From PALSA-1296 sp038210275 (GTDB taxonomy: Bacteria > Bacteroidota > Ignavibacteria > Palsa-1295): a stretch of DNA of 64,000 nucleotides. The stretch spans positions 1 to 64,000 of the forward strand of contig JBBQWV010000005.1 in the NCBI GenBank assembly GCA_038210275.1, read 5' to 3'. Positions 8,653-17,888 of this stretch are shown one piece after another (positions within the stretch are counted from its first letter, which is position 1; each line of letters starts with the position of its first letter). The notes under the pieces are model-generated. The model saw only the letters and a program-made list of their open reading frames with translations. It searched no databases and had not been told where the DNA came from. The position numbers were made by a program, and so were the translations under genes.

Positions 8653-8751
8653 GTCATTGCGAGCGTTAGCGAAGCAATCTAATATTTCAAAGTATTTCTC
8701 ATCCTTCGGGTTTAGATTGCTTCGTCGGGCTAACGCCCTCCTCGCAATGAC
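8653..8751. repeat. Dispersed interrupted palindrome, copy 2
   Basis: GTCATTGCGAGCGTTAGC GAAGCAATCT at the left and TTTAGATTGCTTCG...GGGCTAACGCCCTCCTCGCAATGAC at the right form nested inverted repeats (outer GTCATTGCGAG/CTCGCAATGAC 11 bp, middle CGTTAGC/GCTAACG, inner GAAGCAATCTAA/TTTAGATTGCTTC). It fills the gap between the small lipoprotein gene and the EamA gene. Confidence 0.85.
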
Positions 8752-8799
8752 GTTGTGATTTCAGCTTTCATAGTTCGTATTCCCAATTTCATATTTTTA

Positions 8800-9699
8800 A
8801 TGTCTAACCAGTCCCGTAGAGGTTCTATACTTATCCTTATTGCCGCGCTCTTCTGGAGCACGGGAGGTTTTTTTATTAAATCAGTTTCTCTTGATGCATT
8901 TGGGATTTCGTTGTGGAGGTCAAGTTTTGCCGCAATTACACTCTATTTATTTTACCGGCATAACTTCAAGAACAACAAAAATAATTTTGCGTCCGACTGG
9001 TACTCGCTTCGTACTCTTTCGACTGCGATTGTCTATGCAGCCCTGCTTATCCTCTTTGTCATGGCAACAAAACTTACGACGAGCGCGAATGCTATCTTTC
9101 TTCAATTCACCGCGCCGATCTATGTTCTGTTCTTTGAGCCGATCATTTCCAAAACAAAAATAAAACTTGCTGATATAATCGCAGTGCTTATCACCATTGC
9201 AGCGATGGGACTTTTCTTTGTTGGTAAATTTGATGTGTCTTCAGTGATGGGAAATATCCTTGCACTTATCAGCGGAGTCTGCTTTGCTGCTTATACCTTA
9301 TTATTAAAGCATGAAAAAACCACTGAGGCAATGCGCTGGCAATCGGTGATCGTTGGACATTTGATCATCGTCATTATCATGTTAGTACTTGTCGGATCAG
9401 GAAATGCTTTGGCAATGCCACAAAATTCTGAGGAGATCGGAAAACTTATTTTTCTCGGAGTAATGCAGATCGGCGTGCCCTATGCACTATTCACAAAAGG
9501 GATTCACCATGTACGGGCGCTTGATGCATTGCTACTATCAATGCTCGAACCGGTGCTCAATCCTATCTGGGTATATTTCGGAGTACATGAAACGCCAAGT
9601 GAATACGCCATTATTGGCGGAGGCATTATCTTAATTGTCGTCATCATCCGAGCATTTCGCGAAGGACGAAAAACGATCATACCCCTCCCAATGCCCTGA
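8800..9699 (+). CDS. EamA/DMT-superfamily permease
   Basis: Integral membrane exporter or exchanger of the drug/metabolite transporter type. From the ATG at 8800 there are 299 residues (MSNQSRRGSILILIAALFW...) with about ten hydrophobic segments in two EamA halves. The first half has FWSTGGFFIKSVSLDAFGISLWRSSF, the second VMGNILALISGVCFAAYTLLL and a final ALDALLLSMLEPVLNPIWVY, the typical end of the second repeat. A GTG at 8755 keeps the frame open but lies just after the dispersed repeat and before a non-family stretch, so 8800 is preferred. The 3' end overlaps the convergent phosphate transporter gene by 23 bases. Substrate unknown. Confidence 0.85.
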   Translation: MSNQSRRGSILILIAALFWSTGGFFIKSVSLDAFGISLWRSSFAAITLYLFYRHNFKNNKNNFASDWYSLRTLSTAIVYAALLILFVMATKLTTSANAIFLQFTAPIYVLFFEPIISKTKIKLADIIAVLITIAAMGLFFVGKFDVSSVMGNILALISGVCFAAYTLLLKHEKTTEAMRWQSVIVGHLIIVIIMLVLVGSGNALAMPQNSEEIGKLIFLGVMQIGVPYALFTKGIHHVRALDALLLSMLEPVLNPIWVYFGVHETPSEYAIIGGGIILIVVIIRAFREGRKTIIPLPMP

Positions 9700-10669
9700 T
9701 AAGATAATACGTTGCGGCAGAAATTCCCGCCGCTGCAGGAATCGTTAAAAACCAAGCCCAAACAATTCGCGTCGCAACTCCCCAACGAACAGCCGATGGA
9801 CGTTTCGTCGAACCAACTCCCACGATTGCTCCTGTGATCGTATGTGTTGTCGAAACCGGAATTCCTGCTGCTGCGGAGCCCAGCAATGTAACTGCTGCTG
9901 CTGTCTCAGCAGAAAATCCGCCGATCGGTTTTAAAGCTGTGATTCTCATTCCCATCGTCTTCACGATTCGCCAGCCCCCGGAAAGTGTACCAAGTGCAAT
10001 AGCGGCATGTGCCATAAGAATAACCCACATCGGAATTTCAAATGTCGGAATTAATTTATTTGCAAAGAGAACTCCAGCGATAATTCCCATCGTCTTTTGC
10101 GCATCGTTCGTGCCATGACCGAGAGAATACGCTGCCGCAGAAAAAAGCTGCCCACGCCGAAACCACTTATCAACCGCGAACGGAGTGCTCTTCCGTGACG
10201 ACCATGTAACGATCAGCATGATAATAAATCCGAGCACCATTCCGATTAGCGGAGAGAGTACAATAAAAATCAGCGTCTTCGTCCAACCGGAAGCGATGAT
10301 CACGCTAAACCCTCCGGTCTTTGCAATAGCTGCTCCGGCATAACCGCCGATCAGTGCATGAGATGAACTGGTCGGAAGCCCCAGCCACCATGTAATTAAA
10401 TCCCAAACGATCGCACCGGCAAGACCTGCCATAATGACATATGTTGTCACAACAGTAATATCCACCATTCCCGAACCGATCGTCTTTGCAACGCCTGTTC
10501 CGAAACCGAATGCCGCAACAAAATTAAAAAACGCCGCCCAAAGCACTGCCTGCCCCGGAGTCAGAACTCGCGTCGAGACTACAGTTGCTATGGAATTTGC
10601 CGCATCATGAAAACCATTGATGTAATCAAAGATGAGCGCAATGCCAATGACGATATAGACGAGTGTCAT
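9677..10669 (-). CDS. pit: Inorganic phosphate transporter, PiT/PHO4 family
   Basis: Low-affinity metal-phosphate:H+ symporter in the inner membrane. The 330 residues hold the two inverted PHO4 halves, each with its signature: GFHDAANSIATVVSTRVLTP near the N-terminus with GLPTSSSHALIGGY, and GHGTNDAQKTMGII with PVSTTHTITGAIVGVG in the second half. The length is that of the short Pit class, not the approximately 500-residue enterobacterial PitA. The upstream gene on the same strand (DUF47/PhoU-like, 25 bases away) is the usual regulatory partner, so the two are probably one operon. Confidence 0.92.
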   Translation of the reverse strand: MTLVYIVIGIALIFDYINGFHDAANSIATVVSTRVLTPGQAVLWAAFFNFVAAFGFGTGVAKTIGSGMVDITVVTTYVIMAGLAGAIVWDLITWWLGLPTSSSHALIGGYAGAAIAKTGGFSVIIASGWTKTLIFIVLSPLIGMVLGFIIMLIVTWSSRKSTPFAVDKWFRRGQLFSAAAYSLGHGTNDAQKTMGIIAGVLFANKLIPTFEIPMWVILMAHAAIALGTLSGGWRIVKTMGMRITALKPIGGFSAETAAAVTLLGSAAAGIPVSTTHTITGAIVGVGSTKRPSAVRWGVATRIVWAWFLTIPAAAGISAATYYLIRALGGV

Positions 10670-10694
10670 GTCCGAAGATTAGTTGGTGAGGATC

Positions 10695-11342
10695 TTATGC
10701 ATATTTAATGACAACGCCTTCGATCACATTTGCAACGTGTTCGCATTTATCAATTGCCTCTTCGATATCACTGAGAATTTCTTTCAACTTAATCAGCTGG
10801 ATCGGATCTTTTTGCTCACGGAAAAGACGAGCGATTGCATTATGATAAATATCGTCCCCTGCATTTTCGCATGTATTGATCTCCTCGCACAGTCTGTGAA
10901 TTTCCTTCACATTTTTCATATTACCAAGAAGTGGAACGGCTTCGGCAAGATTTTTTACGGCTTTGCAAAGCATATCGGTCAAGTCGCGGAAATCATTCGG
11001 AAATACCGTGACTTCATAAAGCACTGTGCGCAACGCAACATCTTCCATCAGATCGAGAATATCATCGAGCATCGAAGCAAGCGCAAAAATATCTTCGCGG
11101 TCAATCGGTGTGATGAAGGTCTGCGAGACATCATTGAAAATATCATGCGTAATAATATCGCCGCGATGCTCGGCATCTTCGATCTTCGAGATCAGGATCT
11201 TCCGCTCGGCAGCAGAAGTGGCATCAAGCAAAAGCCGTAGATCCCCCGAAGCCGAAAGTATATTACCAACGTTCGCTGTAAAAAGTACAAAATATTTATT
11301 CTCCTTTGGAAGAAGATTGCGGATAAAATTTGCAAAACCCAT
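10695..11342 (-). CDS. DUF47 (PhoU-like) phosphate-transport accessory protein
   Basis: 215 residues, all-helical by composition, beginning MGFANFIRNLLPKENKYF, the usual start of the TIGR00153/DUF47 family. Acidic helix repeats such as KIEDAEHRGDIITHDIFNDV and EINTCENAGDDIYHNAI match the two PhoU-like metal-binding repeats (E-x-x-A/G-D-x-x). Members sit next to Pit transporters and are thought to modulate them; here pit follows 25 bases downstream. Cytoplasmic, no signal peptide. Confidence 0.9.
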   Translation of the reverse strand: MGFANFIRNLLPKENKYFVLFTANVGNILSASGDLRLLLDATSAAERKILISKIEDAEHRGDIITHDIFNDVSQTFITPIDREDIFALASMLDDILDLMEDVALRTVLYEVTVFPNDFRDLTDMLCKAVKNLAEAVPLLGNMKNVKEIHRLCEEINTCENAGDDIYHNAIARLFREQKDPIQLIKLKEILSDIEEAIDKCEHVANVIEGVVIKYA

Positions 11343-11436
11343 AGCGTTATTATGGAAATGTTACGAAACTATTATGGCAAAATTAAGGAAGAATTACGCC
11401 ACATCCACCAAATCCGTCAGAAAGTAGGTTTCTCCA

Positions 11437-11462
11437 GTGGGGCGGACTCTCAGTCCGTCCGT
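11437..11462. repeat. Short GC-rich hairpin repeat (CGGACT...AGTCCG)
   Basis: AGTGGGGCGGACTCTCAGTCCGTCCG contains the 6-bp inverted repeat CGGACT/AGTCCG, extendable by G-U and G-C pairs. The same AGTGG, GGCGGACT and AGTCC parts recur at 40937-40984. It lies in the 204-base gap between the T9SS protein gene and the DUF47 gene. No T-run follows, so it does not look like an intrinsic terminator. Confidence 0.5.
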
Positions 11463-11546
11463 CTTTCCCATTGCCTGAACCAAAATTTATAGAATTAAAT
11501 GGACTTTCTGGATTTTTCAGATCTGTATCATCCATGTGCCATTATC

Positions 11547-14500
11547 TTATTTTACTTTCACGAAACTCTCGGACTCATTACCAACTCTAACTAAATACAC
11601 CCCACCTGAAAAACTCCGCGTATCAAGATGAATCTCATTCCCACCCTGCACCAAATTCTTCATGCCCGAAAATACTTTCACGCCAAGCGCATCGAAGACC
11701 TCGACATTCACATCCTGCTTCGATGCTGATCGCAGATCGAGGATAACTTCATCCTGCGCTGGATTAGGATGGATGCTCAGTTGCAATAGCACGCGGGTCA
11801 TAAACTTTCTGACCAATGAATCACCACATATATTTAAATAATTAAAGTCTAATCCCGTCGCTTGCGGGGTTGCCACACATTCTCTGAAATTTGGATCGTT
11901 GCCGTTAAGCGTGATATTATTAAGAATCAGTGAAGTCTTTATATCTTTTGTCAGATATACTTCAAACGTTATATCAGCTATCGTGCTATCTGCTCCGGCA
12001 ACTATCGAGGAGCCTGCGATTTGAAATATCTTCCCATCAACGCTTTTCGCCGAACTTGAATCCGGTAGATATAAAAGCAGATCGGTATTATAATTTATCG
12101 TAAGATCAATCGAAGTAAGACCTGATAATTCACTCTGTCGCCCTTTCAGTTTTGTTTTCCAAATGTAGGATGATGTGAGAGGTATTTTATCAGCATCAAG
12201 CCAGAGATGAACGGGATGGGGATAGATATATTCTCTGCTAAGCGTGATCGGAGTAAGCGTAGTATCGGAATTTGAAATAAAATTCAGCGTTGCAGTATTT
12301 ATCACAGCGCCGCCGGTTGTATCAAGTAAAGTTCTTACCGTAATTGTTCTGCTCTCTCCTGATGGAATAATGATGGGCATCGCATCCGATACTCCAAACC
12401 CACGACCTAAAATACCTACATCAAAAATAGTATCTGCCGAACATCCATAATTTGTGAAGGTGATAACCGTATCACTATTTTGGCACGTCAGTTGCTTTCG
12501 GAAATCCAGAATGCCATTCGGAGCATCAGTGAGGATTCGTTTTTCTCTGATAACTGTTGCAGTGATTGGCACGGTTATTTTCGAGCTATCAGCAAGTGTA
12601 ATAGTGATCGTCGCAGATTTATTTCCGATGGAAATCGGATTCAAAGAAACATTCAAGACGATAGAATCTCCCGTTGCAACCTCCGATATGCGAGAACCAA
12701 TACCCAAAACACGAAAATCAAGATCGCCACTTACCGATATATTCCGAACAGGGAGCGAGTCACAGCCTTTGCCATACAACACTAAGCGCCGATTCGCACT
12801 ATCACAGAGATGGATTGTGTCGAAGGTGGTGGTAGTTGATGAAAGAGAATAAGCTGATGCGCCGTGAAGTCCGAAACCGGTGAGGGTCAGGGTGGTGTCG
12901 AAATGGATGTCTCCAGTAGGCTGATACAAACTTAATTTTGCATTGACAGTGATCGTATTGCTCCCTCTGTTTGAAGCAATAAATCTAACAGGTACTGTTA
13001 TGGAATCTCCAAATGAGATAAAAAGAGGTAAGCGAATCGGAAGAAGTTGATATGGACTTGGTAATGAAATCGAATCTAGTGTCATTGTCCTACAACTTAA
13101 ATTAGTAAGATGGAGACTCCCATCCACACTATCGCAAATCTTTGATTTCAATAAATCACAATGTATAAACAGAGTTCGTGAATCGGGAATTACATTTGAT
13201 GATACGTCGATTGTGTCATTTCCTATGCTCGTTTCAATAATAATCTTTCCTTGTTTTATTCCATTAGTATTTGGATGGAAATTGAGTAAAATTTTGCGAG
13301 CCAGTCCATTCGCAATAAGCATAGCCGGACCTATTCCGCTTAGCGAGAAATCATATTTCGTTACCGAGTCACATTCAAATCGAACATTAATAACATTGAT
13401 CCCGTAGCAACTTGGATTTGAAAGAAGGATAGTATCCCTTCCACCGGCAAGACATAGCGGAAGTGGTTCAAAGATAATCGGAGTATTCTTTTCCACAATT
13501 AGTTTTGCTGTATCGGGAAGCGCGATCCCTGAAAAAGTAATTGTGTCGTTGCCAATACTCGTGATAATAATGAGCTTTCCATTTTTTACTCCTGGCAGAA
13601 GAGGGTGATAGAGGAGAAGTATTTTTGATGGAGACGTTCTGATATCAAGTGAATAGGGAAGTTTTACAGATAGTGAAAAATCATTCGTAGAAAGAGAATC
13701 GGTTTCCAAAAAGACCTTCAGTATCTGCAAAGCCGAACAACTTCCATTTGACAGATCAATAGTATCAATTTTTCCTGCGAGACATATAGCCTTAGTACCG
13801 AAATTAATAACTTTATCATTGGTAGATCGAAAATCTTTTGACTCAAGCTGAAGCAGGGGATCCGGTGGGGATGTTAGTTGGAAAACAAAAGAAAGACTTG
13901 TATCAAAAGTAAATGCTTCGTCATTCGTGAAATGCTCATTTAGGACAACCCTCCTTAAGCCGGAAATTTTGGGTGTCATCGAAAAAGTAAATGAATCTGC
14001 AATACCACTACAGCCTGAGTGATGGCTAATCGAAACTCCATACTCAGTACTGTCTAATCCTGTTACCCCAAAACTCTCCAAATGCATTGAACTACATGAG
14101 GTGTTGTGCAAGGAATATTTTATCTTAAATGTGTCGCACACTGTCCCGGCAGAGCTATCAGAGATTGAAGAAGGGTCTTTCTGTAGAAAAAATTTTGGCG
14201 ACAAATCTGCCGCTGATAACGAACCATCTCCCCCATTTGTCGTTTTCCATAATACCCCATGAATATCCTCTGCATATACAACCGCGCCATTACCTACAAC
14301 TGAAAGATTATGAAAATCTTGATCGTCAAGTTCCGTGAAATCAGGACCTAGAACGTGTTTCCAAGTAAGTCCTCGGTCAGTAGACCTACGAAGACCTGTC
14401 GGCGGTAGACCAGCATCGCTGACATAAATTGCACAATTTGTACCTGCAATCCATGCTCCTATCTCAGGTACCATCAGATATGTTTGCCATGAGGTTCCGA

Positions 14501-15248
14501 AATCACTTGTGTGGATAATTGGGTAGTAATCTATATTCGAACCGGTTGGGAGATATGTTGCAAGAATATCATTACAATGTGGAAAACAGAAAAAACCCAT
14601 AGCGGGCGGAGAGAAAACATTCGAGTTCCAATGCGCTCCAATATCCTTTGAATACCATAAACGAAATACCCCGGTGGGATCGTCAAATCCTGCGAGGACT
14701 ACACTGTCTTTATTTCCAAAAAGATACGGTTGCATCTGTAATAAAGATCCAACTTTATCTGAACCTATTATGATAGTAGTCCAAATCTGCTTTCCAATAG
14801 GTGTTGAAACTAATTGTACATCGGGTCCGCTTTTCCGAATCGCAAAAACAGTACCATTGGAAGCATAGACAGAATAAAAGAAAGAGTTTACCGGATGAAT
14901 ATTTTTCCAGGTACTTCCGGTATCTGTTGTTTCATAAAGTCCGGTTGAACTCGCTAAAAAACCATGGGAAGTATTGATAAAATATATTTGATTACAAAGG
15001 ATCGTGTTTGTACTTGCTGACCAACTACTACCCCCATCGGTTGTACGATATACCGGAAAAAAATTTGGTGCGAAAATGAATCCTATATTCTCGCTGATAA
15101 AATAGGGAGTTATTTTTTTTCCCGGTAACGGTTGTTTAACTTGAATCCAATTTGGTTGGGCTATTACAGAATTGGAGACGCAAAAATAAATTGCTAAAAC
15201 AGCAATTGCTTGCAGAAAAAACACTTCACAACTCCCCCTGGCTCTCAA
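11547..15248 (-). CDS. Large secreted T9SS cargo protein with sialidase-like and anchor-D-like repeats
   Basis: 1233 residues. An N-terminal signal peptide (AVLAIYFCVSNSVIAQ) precedes an approximately 330-residue region of beta-propeller-type repeats (YRTTDGGSSW, YETTDTGSTWKNI, RRSTDRGLTWKHV), as in BNR/sialidase-like or Ycf48-like proteins. Then come about seven Ig-like repeats of the choice-of-anchor-D type, with the recurring pattern L-x-x-S/N-C-x-x-x-x-I and I-x-I-x-T-S-I-G-N-D-T-I. A C-terminal T9SS type A domain follows (HPNPAQDEV, VEVFDALGVKVFSG, SGGVYLVRV). It should be exported to the cell surface. The called start is TTG 15248; GTG 15224, with AGGGGG nine bases before it, is a strong alternative. 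Function beyond surface display is unknown. Confidence 0.85.
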   Translation of the reverse strand: MRARGSCEVFFLQAIAVLAIYFCVSNSVIAQPNWIQVKQPLPGKKITPYFISENIGFIFAPNFFPVYRTTDGGSSWSASTNTILCNQIYFINTSHGFLASSTGLYETTDTGSTWKNIHPVNSFFYSVYASNGTVFAIRKSGPDVQLVSTPIGKQIWTTIIIGSDKVGSLLQMQPYLFGNKDSVVLAGFDDPTGVFRLWYSKDIGAHWNSNVFSPPAMGFFCFPHCNDILATYLPTGSNIDYYPIIHTSDFGTSWQTYLMVPEIGAWIAGTNCAIYVSDAGLPPTGLRRSTDRGLTWKHVLGPDFTELDDQDFHNLSVVGNGAVVYAEDIHGVLWKTTNGGDGSLSAADLSPKFFLQKDPSSISDSSAGTVCDTFKIKYSLHNTSCSSMHLESFGVTGLDSTEYGVSISHHSGCSGIADSFTFSMTPKISGLRRVVLNEHFTNDEAFTFDTSLSFVFQLTSPPDPLLQLESKDFRSTNDKVINFGTKAICLAGKIDTIDLSNGSCSALQILKVFLETDSLSTNDFSLSVKLPYSLDIRTSPSKILLLYHPLLPGVKNGKLIIITSIGNDTITFSGIALPDTAKLIVEKNTPIIFEPLPLCLAGGRDTILLSNPSCYGINVINVRFECDSVTKYDFSLSGIGPAMLIANGLARKILLNFHPNTNGIKQGKIIIETSIGNDTIDVSSNVIPDSRTLFIHCDLLKSKICDSVDGSLHLTNLSCRTMTLDSISLPSPYQLLPIRLPLFISFGDSITVPVRFIASNRGSNTITVNAKLSLYQPTGDIHFDTTLTLTGFGLHGASAYSLSSTTTTFDTIHLCDSANRRLVLYGKGCDSLPVRNISVSGDLDFRVLGIGSRISEVATGDSIVLNVSLNPISIGNKSATITITLADSSKITVPITATVIREKRILTDAPNGILDFRKQLTCQNSDTVITFTNYGCSADTIFDVGILGRGFGVSDAMPIIIPSGESRTITVRTLLDTTGGAVINTATLNFISNSDTTLTPITLSREYIYPHPVHLWLDADKIPLTSSYIWKTKLKGRQSELSGLTSIDLTINYNTDLLLYLPDSSSAKSVDGKIFQIAGSSIVAGADSTIADITFEVYLTKDIKTSLILNNITLNGNDPNFRECVATPQATGLDFNYLNICGDSLVRKFMTRVLLQLSIHPNPAQDEVILDLRSASKQDVNVEVFDALGVKVFSGMKNLVQGGNEIHLDTRSFSGGVYLVRVGNESESFVKVK

Positions 15249-15409
15249 AAGGGTTTATTTTTTATAGAATTACATCTACGGATCATGCTCCATCAGAATA
15301 ATTAGTGAAGACACGGTATATTATAAAGACAACTGAGACCCCGAAAGGTTACAGATTATTTTTTGAAAATCTTCCATCCTTCGATTCTGCTCAAATAAAG
15401 GCAATATCC

Positions 15410-16855
15410 TCACTCAAAAAACTCTCGGTGCAGTTGCTTCAGGGCGCTGGCAGATGTTTGCTCATCTATTAAGACGACTAAACTACTTTCGACGGGAAGC
15501 AATGCGCGGACGGAAAAGCGACGGAGCGAGCGCAGCAGGCGTTCACGGATGGCGGATAGATCCTGCGCTGCATCGCGTGTACGAATAAGCAACGATAGCG
15601 CGGCAAGCGGACGCTCTTCCTGAATTTCGAATCCTGCATCTTTGAGCGCACGCAAAATAGCGCGGCGTTCATCACGGCGAAAGCAGATCGTGATCTCCGT
15701 ATCCGATGCCCAATAATAAAATGCACGGTTCAGCGCAAAAGATGGGATACCTTCAGTTTGTTTAAGGAGCCATTCTTTTTGGCGATCGGCTTTGCGTTTG
15801 GATTTTAAATTCTGTGATTTCCGAACATAGATCGTTGCAATATTTTGCTCCAGCGCAAGAGCAATAGGCTTCGGCGAGCGAACAGGATTGCCGGTCGTGC
15901 GTGAGATCGTTGTGCCGCGCAATGGTTTTATTGCAGGCGCAGTAACGCGAAGCGTTGTATGATCGTCAGAGTTTTGCTCAAGCAAGGGACGCGCAACATT
16001 TTGAAAGAGCGCTCGCACTCCGCGTCTGCCCATTTCATCGGCTTCTTCGAAACTCAGATGTCGGATGGGTTTTGCTTTTGGAACAAGTTCGGGATCAGCA
16101 GTGAAAATTCCGGGCACCGATTTCCAGATCACTACTTCTTTTGCACGAAGCGCTTTACCGATCAGCGTTGCCGAGAGATCAGAGCTTTCCGAACCCATCG
16201 TCGTCGTCTCGCCTTCAAGCGTGCCGCCGATAAATCCTTGCGTCAGGATAACTTTACCTTCAAGCAATATCGGCAAAATTTTCTCCGGTACTTTTTCTGC
16301 AATAGCATGAGTATCGGGGATCGCTGAATTAAAATTTGCATTCGTGATTACCATCTTCCGTGCATCGCATACTTCAACACGCAAACCCGATTCGGCAAGT
16401 GCAGCAGCGATTAGAATGGTAGCAAATTGTTCGCCTTTAGCAAGAAATTGATCGAGTGTGCGCGGCGAAAGCTCCCGCGTGATCGTCACACCTTCGACAA
16501 GACTTGCAACTTCTTTTGCGATCGCATGAAATTTATTGATAGTGCGTTCAAAAACGCGATCGGATAAGTCAAGCGATTGAGCAAGCTGCGTATGCCGTTC
16601 GATCAGGCGCTCCAAGGTACCACCTGCGAAAAGGCTTCTGCCTGCTTCAGCATCTTCGGCAATGGAGCGAAGCCGGCGCGTCGAATGTCCGATCGCAGAT
16701 ATAACGACGACGACTCCCGGCGTTATACCGCCTGAAGATTTTTTGCGTTTAAGTTTGCGAAGTTCATCGGCATGAGCGGTCTTAATAAGATCGCACATCC
16801 GTTCAAGTCCCCTCGCTGTCCGAGTCGTTGCTCCGCCGAATTTATAAACCAGCAT
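15410..16855 (-). CDS. Aspartate kinase
   Basis: Phosphorylates L-aspartate, the first step to Lys, Thr, Met and diaminopimelate. Of 481 residues, the kinase domain opens with VYKFGGATTR (Lys5) and contains GFIGGTLEGETTTMGSESSD and KSVPGIFTADPELVPKA. The common GRGGSD loop is GSESSD here, which I have seen in other Bacteroidota-type aspartokinases. The C-terminal part (from about 330) looks like the two ACT domains that sense end products, beginning IATIYVRKSQNLK. An unusual Lys/Arg-rich insertion (RKLKRKKSSGG) lies at about residues 33-44. It stands alone on the minus strand, divergent from birA; no neighbouring lysine or threonine genes are visible. Confidence 0.88.
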   Translation of the reverse strand: MLVYKFGGATTRTARGLERMCDLIKTAHADELRKLKRKKSSGGITPGVVVVISAIGHSTRRLRSIAEDAEAGRSLFAGGTLERLIERHTQLAQSLDLSDRVFERTINKFHAIAKEVASLVEGVTITRELSPRTLDQFLAKGEQFATILIAAALAESGLRVEVCDARKMVITNANFNSAIPDTHAIAEKVPEKILPILLEGKVILTQGFIGGTLEGETTTMGSESSDLSATLIGKALRAKEVVIWKSVPGIFTADPELVPKAKPIRHLSFEEADEMGRRGVRALFQNVARPLLEQNSDDHTTLRVTAPAIKPLRGTTISRTTGNPVRSPKPIALALEQNIATIYVRKSQNLKSKRKADRQKEWLLKQTEGIPSFALNRAFYYWASDTEITICFRRDERRAILRALKDAGFEIQEERPLAALSLLIRTRDAAQDLSAIRERLLRSLRRFSVRALLPVESSLVVLIDEQTSASALKQLHREFFE

Positions 16856-16946
16856 GATAGAATAATTTACGAACCATGATAAAAAGATGGAGCGGCAATT
16901 AGTTCGCTGGTGTTAGAGAAAAGTAGTTTTATAAAGTCATCACAAT

Positions 16947-17100
16947 GTCATTTTGAAGGAGACGTTGCCGGAGAGAGAAATCTATTTAATATGAATTAGA
17001 TCGCTACTCCCCAGAAATATATGGTAATTATTTTTATTAATAGATTTCTCTCTCCGTCTCGCTTTCGCTACGCTTCAGCGAGACTCCGTTCGAAATGACA
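16947..17100. repeat. Second type of dispersed palindrome (GTCATTTTGAAGGAG ... CTCCGTTCGAAATGAC)
   Basis: Outer arms GTCATTTTGAAGGAG (from 16947) and GACTCCGTTCGAAATGAC (to 17099) are imperfectly complementary. Inner arms CGGAGAGAGAAATCTATTTAAT (16969-16990) and ATTAATAGATTTCTCTCTCCG (17036-17056) match over about 20 bases with one indel. A further palindrome, CGCTTTCGCTACGCTTCAGCG, lies near 17060. It occupies most of the 271-base gap between the divergent aspartokinase and birA genes, so it may affect both promoters. It is related in architecture but not in sequence to the GTCATTGCGAG family. Confidence 0.75.
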
Positions 17101-17126
17101 TGCTTTGAATTTCTGTTGCTCCTTTT

Positions 17127-17888
17127 ATGTGGAACATCCAAACATATGCTGAACTCCCTTCAACGCAAAGTCTTGCGTATGACTTGCTATCCAAAGGCGA
17201 AGTGCGCCATGGCGATGTTTTTGTTGCTTTGCATCAGACAGGCGGCAGAGGCAGATACGAAGACCGCACCTGGCATGATGAGCCGGGTTCGAATCTGCTG
17301 ATGAGTATTGTGCTGACCGACACTCCACAACATTTGCAGGATAAGATGCAATTTGTTGCAGCGCTCAGCGCACTTGCTACGATCAGAACTTTGCTTTCTC
17401 AAGAGATTCGCGATTTCGCTCCGGAGCGAGTTCAATTAAAGTGGACGAATGATATTCTCGTTGACGGAAAAAAAATATCCGGTGTATTGAGCGAAGCCAT
17501 TTGGAGTGGCGCATCATTCAAAGGTGTTGTGCTTGGAATTGGAATGAATATCAATCAGGAATATTTTTCTGATGATATTTCCAAACGAGCTATCGGATTA
17601 AAAAATGTGCTGCAGTATTCCATTCAGCTTGAGCGTGCACGAGATCTTCTTCTTGGAACATTACAATATGCATTCAGTCATTATTCCTCATCTGCAATGC
17701 TGATGGATGATCTTCGCACTGAACTTGAATGGATGCGCAGCATTAAAAACTTTTCGCTAATTGAGCCTGATGGCACGAAAGCCCAAGGATTGCGTTACGA
17801 TGGCATCAGTAATGATGGCGCATTGCGCGTTATCACTTCCGATGGCGGAGTGAAAATGTATCAGAATGCTACAGTGAATATCTCATGA
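17127..17888 (+). CDS. birA: Biotin--[acetyl-CoA-carboxylase] ligase
   Basis: Activates biotin to biotinyl-AMP and attaches it to the biotin carboxyl carrier protein. The 253 residues carry the ligase core: LPSTQSLA near the start, the adenylate loop GGRGRYEDRTW (39-49), LKWTNDILVDGKKISGVLSE (104-123) and a C-terminal SH3-like region. There is no N-terminal helix-turn-helix, so it is a monofunctional ligase, not a repressor. The stop overlaps the coaX start (ATGA), so translation is coupled. accA, which belongs to the carboxylase pathway, is elsewhere in the window (45942). Confidence 0.93.
   Translation: MWNIQTYAELPSTQSLAYDLLSKGEVRHGDVFVALHQTGGRGRYEDRTWHDEPGSNLLMSIVLTDTPQHLQDKMQFVAALSALATIRTLLSQEIRDFAPERVQLKWTNDILVDGKKISGVLSEAIWSGASFKGVVLGIGMNINQEYFSDDISKRAIGLKNVLQYSIQLERARDLLLGTLQYAFSHYSSSAMLMDDLRTELEWMRSIKNFSLIEPDGTKAQGLRYDGISNDGALRVITSDGGVKMYQNATVNIS

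Noticed and set aside
8755..8799. GTG start extending the EamA gene by 15 residues
   Set aside because: Falls at the end of copy 2 of the palindrome, with no conserved residues; ATG 8800 gives the usual DMT start.
10683..11240. 185-residue plus-strand ORF
   Set aside because: Antisense to the DUF47 gene; its translation has no family motif while the minus-strand protein has a complete one.
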